Shown piece after piece: positions 6,267-10,173 of a DNA stretch of 10,173 bases (within the stretch, counting starts at the first letter, position 1; every line of letters starts with the position of its first letter). Source of the DNA: CAYNOZ01 sp964398955 (GTDB taxonomy: Archaea > Methanobacteriota_B > Thermococci > Thermococcales > CAYNOZ01); assembly GCA_964398955.1 (NCBI GenBank), contig CAYNOZ010000056.1, positions 1 through 10,173 of the forward strand, given 5' to 3'. A program made the position numbers and the translations under genes. The notes beneath the pieces are model-generated. The model was not told where the DNA came from. It ran no database searches and saw only the letters and a list, made by a program, of their open reading frames with translations.

Positions 6267-6908
6267 CTGTATTACGATCATTTTATGATCTTTTTCAAAT
6301 GGGGATAGTTCGATTTCTTCTATGATATCTGCTTTTAATTTGGTTTTAATTTCTTGTCTTACTTCTTTATATACTTCTTTTGGTGGTTTAGTTACATCTA
6401 TTGATCTTGCTTTTATTGTGATAAATCCGTAACCTCCTTTTTTGAGGTAGGATGTGTTTTTTATGAAGATTTCAGCTTGTTTTCTATGTGATACGTCTTG
6501 GTATAGTATGTCTACTTCTGGTATTAGGTTTGAGTACTGATCTGGTTGGGAGGCGTCTTGAAGCATTGGTGCTATGTTTCCTCTTTGTTGTGCTACGGGT
6601 ATTAGGTCTCTTAGCACTCTGGGTGAAACATCTATTCCGTATATCATTTTGGATATGTCGCTTAGGTGGCTGGCTGTTGTTCCGCTTGCTATTCCTAGGT
6701 ATAGTATGATGCTTTTTGAGTTTATTGGAAATGTTTTTAAGTTGTTTTTTATTGCTGCTGCTAGTTTGGATCTGTTCGGATTCCAGTTTCTGTATTCTAT
6801 TCCTTTTTCTTCTATTAGTTCTTCTCCGTAAGTTCGGTTTCCAGGAGTTAAATTTCTGGTGTATATTCTATTATTTTTTTTATATACTCCGTTTAATATT
6901 TCTTTCAT
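6252..6908 (-). CDS. flpA: Fibrillarin, box C/D sRNP 2'-O-methyltransferase
   Basis: 218 residues, usual archaeal length. The S-adenosylmethionine site is clear: YLGIASGTTASHLSDI (70-85), followed by IYGIDVSPRVLRDL (89-102), QDVSHRKQAEIF (137-148) and IKARSIDVT (165-173) with the catalytic Lys166. The N-terminus has GVYKKNNRIYTRNLTPG, the fibrillarin opening strand pair. The residue after GI in the second motif is Asp where Glu is common, a mild change. It transfers methyl groups to ribose 2'-OH of rRNA and tRNA, guided by box C/D sRNAs, in a complex with Nop5 and L7Ae. It lies 14 bases after nop5 in the same operon. GAGTGAT (complement of 6912-6918), three bases before the ATG, is the ribosome site. 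Its codons are strongly A/C-rich. Confidence 0.96.
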   Translation of the reverse strand: MKEILNGVYKKNNRIYTRNLTPGNRTYGEELIEEKGIEYRNWNPNRSKLAAAIKNNLKTFPINSKSIILYLGIASGTTASHLSDISKMIYGIDVSPRVLRDLIPVAQQRGNIAPMLQDASQPDQYSNLIPEVDILYQDVSHRKQAEIFIKNTSYLKKGGYGFITIKARSIDVTKPPKEVYKEVRQEIKTKLKADIIEEIELSPFEKDHKMIVIQKRKN

Positions 6909-6922
6909 TGTATCACTCTTTT

Positions 6923-8008
6923 TTATATTTCCTTTTTTATTTCTTCGATTCTTTCATTTAGTTCTAGTTCTAGTTTTTCTGCTTTGTATTCGCCAGAGTA
7001 GTAATCAATTCTTGCTGCTATTGTTATTTTACCAGCTAGAGCTCTGGCTATTTTTCCTGACACTTTTCTGTTGTTTTTCTGTATTAATGGATGTTTATAT
7101 ATTATCCCATGTTTTGGTGGGCTAGTACCGCTTCTCAGGTGTTTGAAGAGTGCTTTCTCCGCTCCTAAGACCTGAATAGTGCTGGAAGGGGATGTTGCTA
7201 GATTTTCAAGACTTCCGGCTAAAGATATTAAACCTGCTCCAATCTTAGAACCTGCAATCTCTCTTAGATTAGGAGCAACATCCTTCATCGCATCGTCTAT
7301 ATAATTATTTAACTCTTTTCTAGTTTCCCGAAGCTCCTTGATACGTTTAGATACTTCAATTATCATTTGAAGATCTTTTTCTCCTACTTCAGCTCCAAGA
7401 CTTCCTTCCTTTTTTTCAGAAATCCAGTTAGAGGTACCATCTGAAACTTCAATTAATTCATCAATTAGATCTTTTTCAAAGTTTTTTCTATGCCCTAATT
7501 CACTAACTAACCTAATGAATGATTCATTATCATCAATTGCTTCATCTAACTCAGGAAAATGTAATGAATACCATTCCCTAAGCCTTTCAGTATATAAGTT
7601 CAATGTTTCATCCATGTCATTAATCATCTCAACAGCATTCATTATCATTTTATCTCTTTTAGATGATCTTCGCTGTATCTTTTCTTTAACTAATTCCAAA
7701 TTAGCGTACATTAAATCTTTTAAAGCCTCATCATTTCCGCTCATCTCTCTCCTAACTTCATCACCTGCAAAATTTGGAAACTCTTGACTTACACTAAACT
7801 GATAATTATCTCTTAAAGCCTTAACTAAATTCTTATTTTCTAAAACTATTTCTTCATCCTCACTTACACTTTCCAATAATCTTGATAGTTCAGAAGTTAT
7901 TTCTCCAGAATTTAAGGATTTTAAACCTTCTTTATCTATCTCCACAGACTTCAATAATTCCTTATCCTCATATAAGTAAATCTTCTCATTATCAAAAGTT
8001 AAATACAT
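6923..8008 (-). CDS. Nop5 (Nop56/58-like), scaffold of the box C/D sRNP
   Basis: 361 residues. The N-terminal domain (1-105) is the fibrillarin-binding part. The middle helices (105-240) form the coiled-coil dimer region, with LREWYSLHFPELD (143-155), a family signature. The Nop domain (245-340) carries VAPNLREIAGSKIGAGLISL and continues through GSLENLATSPSSTIQVLGAEK to KHGIIYKHPLI; it binds the L7Ae-RNA k-turn. A charged C-terminal tail ends the protein. It bridges two fibrillarins and guide sRNAs in the cytoplasm. The start is supported by GAGGATCA upstream, which overlaps the stop of the AI-2E gene. Only 12 bases separate it from that gene and 14 from the fibrillarin gene. The coding strand changes from mixed to A/C-rich at about 7145, within the Nop domain. 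Confidence 0.96.
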   Translation of the reverse strand: MYLTFDNEKIYLYEDKELLKSVEIDKEGLKSLNSGEITSELSRLLESVSEDEEIVLENKNLVKALRDNYQFSVSQEFPNFAGDEVRREMSGNDEALKDLMYANLELVKEKIQRRSSKRDKMIMNAVEMINDMDETLNLYTERLREWYSLHFPELDEAIDDNESFIRLVSELGHRKNFEKDLIDELIEVSDGTSNWISEKKEGSLGAEVGEKDLQMIIEVSKRIKELRETRKELNNYIDDAMKDVAPNLREIAGSKIGAGLISLAGSLENLATSPSSTIQVLGAEKALFKHLRSGTSPPKHGIIYKHPLIQKNNRKVSGKIARALAGKITIAARIDYYSGEYKAEKLELELNERIEEIKKEI

Positions 8009-8014
8009 TATATC

Positions 8015-8022
8015 TGATCCTC
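8015..8022 (-). promoter_or_regulatory. Shine-Dalgarno site of nop5 overlapping the AI-2E gene stop
   Basis: On the - strand the bases read GAGGATCA, and their first two bases belong to the TGA stop of the upstream gene. This arrangement suggests co-transcription and possibly reinitiation of translation. The match to the 16S tail is partial (GAGG then ATC). Confidence 0.5.
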
Positions 8023-9007
8023 ATTTTCTAATTTCTTTCTCCCATTCTTTCAAAAGCACAGTCATTAGACTCAATGAGATAGGACCTAAAACAAGTCCCT
8101 TAAAACCAAATGCTAAAATCCCACCTAACATTCCTATTAACATTATAACATAATTTACTTGCGCTCCCTGCGCAGCTAATTTTGGTCTTACGAAAATATC
8201 TGGAAGCGGGGCGATCAACACAAATCCATAAATACCTAACAGTATCGCGTTAAGATAATTTCCCATTGAGATTAAATAAATTGATCCTCCAGTCCAAAGA
8301 ACCCAACCACCTACAACTGGAAGAATCTCCAAAAAGATAGCAATGAACCCTATCACTATTGACCACGTAGGGGTGGTAACAAAAAGAGAAAAACCTATAC
8401 CAACTAAAATACTTTTAATAAAACTAAGTAAAAGCCAAACCCTTAAAACAGCCTTCAATGTAATATTTGCTTTATTCACTAATCTATTAGCTAAATTTTC
8501 CCTATCATGAGGAAGATAAGACATTAACTTATCCAAAAGAAAATCAGAATAAATCATAAAATACCAAAACAAAATAATGAAAACCAGCGACTGGAGCAAT
8601 ATCTTAGGTAAGGATAAAGTAAATGAAGTCAACTTAGAAACCGCCAAATTAGAAATATCAGCAAAAATCACTTCCCAAGAAACTGGAATACCTTCTAAAC
8701 CTTTTATAAATCCAGGAATCCTAACCAAAAAACCTCTTAACTCCACAACCACACTAGAAGCATACCTATAACTACCATAAATCAATACAACTAATATTAA
8801 ACCTAAAAAACAAGTTAAAATACCTGAAGAAACCTTCTCACTAAACCCAAAACCTCTAATCTCCCTATAAATAGGGAAAAACAAGTAAGCAGCAATAATT
8901 GCAAAAAATATAGGAGACAAAAACGGCCTAATAACCTCCCAAGACAAATATACAACTACCAAAGAAACAAAAATCCACGTTATCCAACTAGCCTTCAAAT
9001 CTTTCAT
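8021..9007 (-). CDS. AI-2E/PerM (UPF0118) family membrane transporter
   Basis: 328 residues, slightly short for the family (about 340-370). Hydrophobic segments are visible at about 9-28, 30-46, 61-80, 134-153, 195-212, 215-235, 253-270 and 285-318, with a soluble loop at about 85-132 as is usual. Conserved patches are ILPVVGGWVLWTGG (228-241), DIFVRPKL (270-277) and GMLGGILAFGFKGLVLGP (292-309). The family includes exporters proposed for autoinducer-2 and Na+/H+ antiporters; no substrate can be read here. GGAGAG on the - strand (9013-9018), six bases before the ATG, supports the start. It is the first gene of the probable AI-2E/nop5/fibrillarin operon. The 5' half uses T/G-rich codons almost exclusively (+ strand only about 23-37% G+T in counted lines). 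Confidence 0.92.
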   Translation of the reverse strand: MKDLKASWITWIFVSLVVVYLSWEVIRPFLSPIFFAIIAAYLFFPIYREIRGFGFSEKVSSGILTCFLGLILVVLIYGSYRYASSVVVELRGFLVRIPGFIKGLEGIPVSWEVIFADISNLAVSKLTSFTLSLPKILLQSLVFIILFWYFMIYSDFLLDKLMSYLPHDRENLANRLVNKANITLKAVLRVWLLLSFIKSILVGIGFSLFVTTPTWSIVIGFIAIFLEILPVVGGWVLWTGGSIYLISMGNYLNAILLGIYGFVLIAPLPDIFVRPKLAAQGAQVNYVIMLIGMLGGILAFGFKGLVLGPISLSLMTVLLKEWEKEIRK

Positions 9008-9012
9008 ATAAA

Positions 9013-9018
9013 CTCTCC
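9013..9018 (-). promoter_or_regulatory. Shine-Dalgarno site of the AI-2E gene
   Basis: GGAGAG on the - strand, about five bases before the ATG. It supports the chosen start and a leadered mRNA. Confidence 0.55.
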
Positions 9019-9043
9019 AAACAAACTAAAATCCCAATAAAAC

Positions 9044-9054
9044 TTATAAAAAAA
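9044..9054 (-). promoter_or_regulatory. TATA-like box of the AI-2E/nop5/fibrillarin operon, fused with a T-run
   Basis: On the - strand a T7 run leads into TATAAG. TTTATAAG lies about 40 bases before the AI-2E start, leaving room for a leader of about 13 bases with GGAGAG. The T7 run could also end the sppA transcript arriving from the right. A second AT box, TTTAAATAG (9073-9081 area), lies further upstream and is less well placed. Confidence 0.4.
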
Positions 9055-9094
9055 CCAGCATAAATCTAAATATCTATTTAAACCTCAAATTTAC

Positions 9095-10108
9095 TTATTC
9101 TGACTTCTGTAAATACTTAGGATCCATGTAAAGGAAACCTCTTAAATTGGTGCCAGAAGAAAATTCTTCATCCCCAATTGAAATATAATCTATAACATGA
9201 TTCTCCCTATCAGAAAATCTTTCAACTTCGTCTAAAGCCTCTTCAAGCCCGCCTATATCATCCACAAGACCTTCTCTAAACATGTAAGAACCATAGTAAG
9301 AGGAACCATCAGCCAATTTTTTAATCTGAGTTTTATTCATACCTGTACTATCAGAAATAACACCGAGGAATTGATTAAAATTCTCATTAATCGATCTTTC
9401 TACAACATCTTTTTCTTCTTCTGTTAAACCTCTCCAAGGAGCTCCAGTATCTTTATGTTCACCTGTTTTAAAAACAGTTACTTCAATATCGTTATTTTCA
9501 AGATTCTGCTTATAGTTGTAATGAACATATAGAACACCTATACTTCCTACAGACGCCCTTGATCTAGTAACAATATAATCAGATGCTTGTGCTAAGTAAT
9601 AGGCTCCGGAAAGCATATGGCCTCCTGAATATGTTACAATCGGTTTAACCAAGCTGAACTTTCTTATAGACTCGTAAATCTGCTGGCTGGATCCTACTGT
9701 TCCTCCAGGTGAATCAATCCACAATAATACACCTGAAACATTTCCATTTTTCCTCCAATTTCTTAATTTCATTATAGTAGGTCCAACCAAGGAAGAATCA
9801 AGAGGTCCGGAAATTCTAAGCACTTTAATAGTTCCATTTTCCAGACTTTTCCCTGAATCTGATTCATTTCTTTGCTCTCTTATAAGCGCCTCTAATTCCT
9901 CAATTGTTTGATTCTTAGAAGCAATTTCATCCTTCAGATTACTTATATTCCTTTCATATTCATTTTCACTAGGCGATATTTCATCTGGAGTACGACTATC
10001 TTCAACTTTCACATAGTTAAGATACAGTAATCCACTTGAAACCACAGCTAAGGCTAACAATAACATTAAAACTACTGAAATGTACTTCCACATCTGATTA
10101 TCAGCCAT
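9095..10108 (-). CDS. sppA: Signal peptide peptidase SppA-type, membrane-anchored S49 serine protease
   Basis: 337 residues from the ATG at 10108. Residues 9-30 form one transmembrane anchor (VVLMLLLALAVVSSGLLYL region). A predicted coiled coil follows at 49-80, then the S49 domain from about 93. Key sites are DSPGG (132-136), the nucleophile Ser167 in LSGAYYLA, GSIGV (188-192) and the general base Lys219 in GEHKD. The Ser-Lys spacing of 52 equals that recalled for Thermococcus SppA (Ser162/Lys214). It should digest cleaved signal peptides or membrane protein fragments, with its active site outside the membrane. The frame continues upstream to TTG 10168 and the window edge (MKIKGMKSFLL). The 10108 start is preferred because it puts the anchor at the usual distance and lies below TATA-like sequence. 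Separated by 87 bases from the AI-2E gene, it is likely its own transcript. Confidence 0.92.
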   Translation of the reverse strand: MADNQMWKYISVVLMLLLALAVVSSGLLYLNYVKVEDSRTPDEISPSENEYERNISNLKDEIASKNQTIEELEALIREQRNESDSGKSLENGTIKVLRISGPLDSSLVGPTIMKLRNWRKNGNVSGVLLWIDSPGGTVGSSQQIYESIRKFSLVKPIVTYSGGHMLSGAYYLAQASDYIVTRSRASVGSIGVLYVHYNYKQNLENNDIEVTVFKTGEHKDTGAPWRGLTEEEKDVVERSINENFNQFLGVISDSTGMNKTQIKKLADGSSYYGSYMFREGLVDDIGGLEEALDEVERFSDRENHVIDYISIGDEEFSSGTNLRGFLYMDPKYLQKSE

Positions 10109-10123
10109 GATATCTAGAATAAA

Positions 10124-10142
10124 TGATATATGAAATAATAAA
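10124..10142 (-). promoter_or_regulatory. Candidate TATA region of sppA
   Basis: On the - strand, TTTATTATT (10142-10134) is centred 30 bases before ATG 10108, and CATATATCA (10132-10124) is 20 bases before it. The first spacing fits a nearly leaderless mRNA, and no Shine-Dalgarno site precedes the ATG. If real, the promoter lies inside the alternative longer reading frame and argues for the shorter protein. Confidence 0.35.
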
Positions 10143-10173
10143 AAACTTTTCATTCCCTTTATTTTCAAAAAAA

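Noticed and set aside
6488..7125. Several overlapping + strand frames rich in Leu/Phe
   Set aside because: They are antisense to fibrillarin and nop5, which have complete family motifs. Their hydrophobicity follows from the G/T-rich + strand.
10109..10168. Longer SppA start at TTG 10168 or ATG 10153
   Set aside because: It would add a hydrophobic stretch before the clear membrane anchor, and the codons overlap TATA-like sequence. It cannot be fully excluded because the frame is open to the window edge.

Overview
The window is AT-rich (roughly one third G+C by eye), densely coded, and archaeal. The evidence is a fibrillarin/Nop5 pair (box C/D sRNP core), a DUF460/COG2433 protein, an archaeal-type SppA with an N-terminal anchor, Shine-Dalgarno sites matching the archaeal 16S tail (GGTG, GTGAT, GAGGTG) and TATA-like boxes in short gaps. 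No ribosomal RNA, tRNA, CRISPR array or mobile element is visible. The lineage cannot be fixed from this alone. Short acidic/lysine-rich proteins, tight packing and a shortened DUF460 protein would suit a small-genome (DPANN-like) archaeon, but that is inference.

Left part, + strand (1-6231): the 3' part of a flavin reductase-like gene cut by the window edge; a UDP-glucose 4-epimerase-type NAD-dependent epimerase; a glyoxalase II-like metallo-beta-lactamase (MBL) hydrolase with a TTG start; a HAD phosphatase overlapping by one base a Cas4-family protein; a short DUF460 (RuvC/RNase H-fold) protein; and an FprA-type flavodiiron protein. Right part, - strand (10108 down to 6252): an SppA-type S49 peptidase, an AI-2E/PerM family membrane protein, nop5 and the fibrillarin gene. 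The last three are spaced by 12 and 14 bases and look like one operon. The two halves converge with only 20 bases between the fprA and fibrillarin stops. There is no gene-free stretch longer than 87 bases.

Functionally, nop5 and fibrillarin together make the 2'-O-methylation machine. FprA (O2 or NO reduction) and the flavin reductase point to an anaerobe or microaerobe coping with oxidants. The Cas4-family protein keeps its four iron-sulfur cysteines but appears to have lost the catalytic Glu of the nuclease E-x-K motif. It sits directly upstream of the DUF460 protein, which keeps its RNase H-like acidic residues but lacks the usual C-terminal half. This is the most interesting pair in the window.

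At a larger scale, the + strand switches between long G/T-rich stretches (about 460-1080, 6240-7145) and A/C-rich stretches (about 3120-5040, 8040-9080). These switches fall inside genes and change codon choice within a single reading frame.
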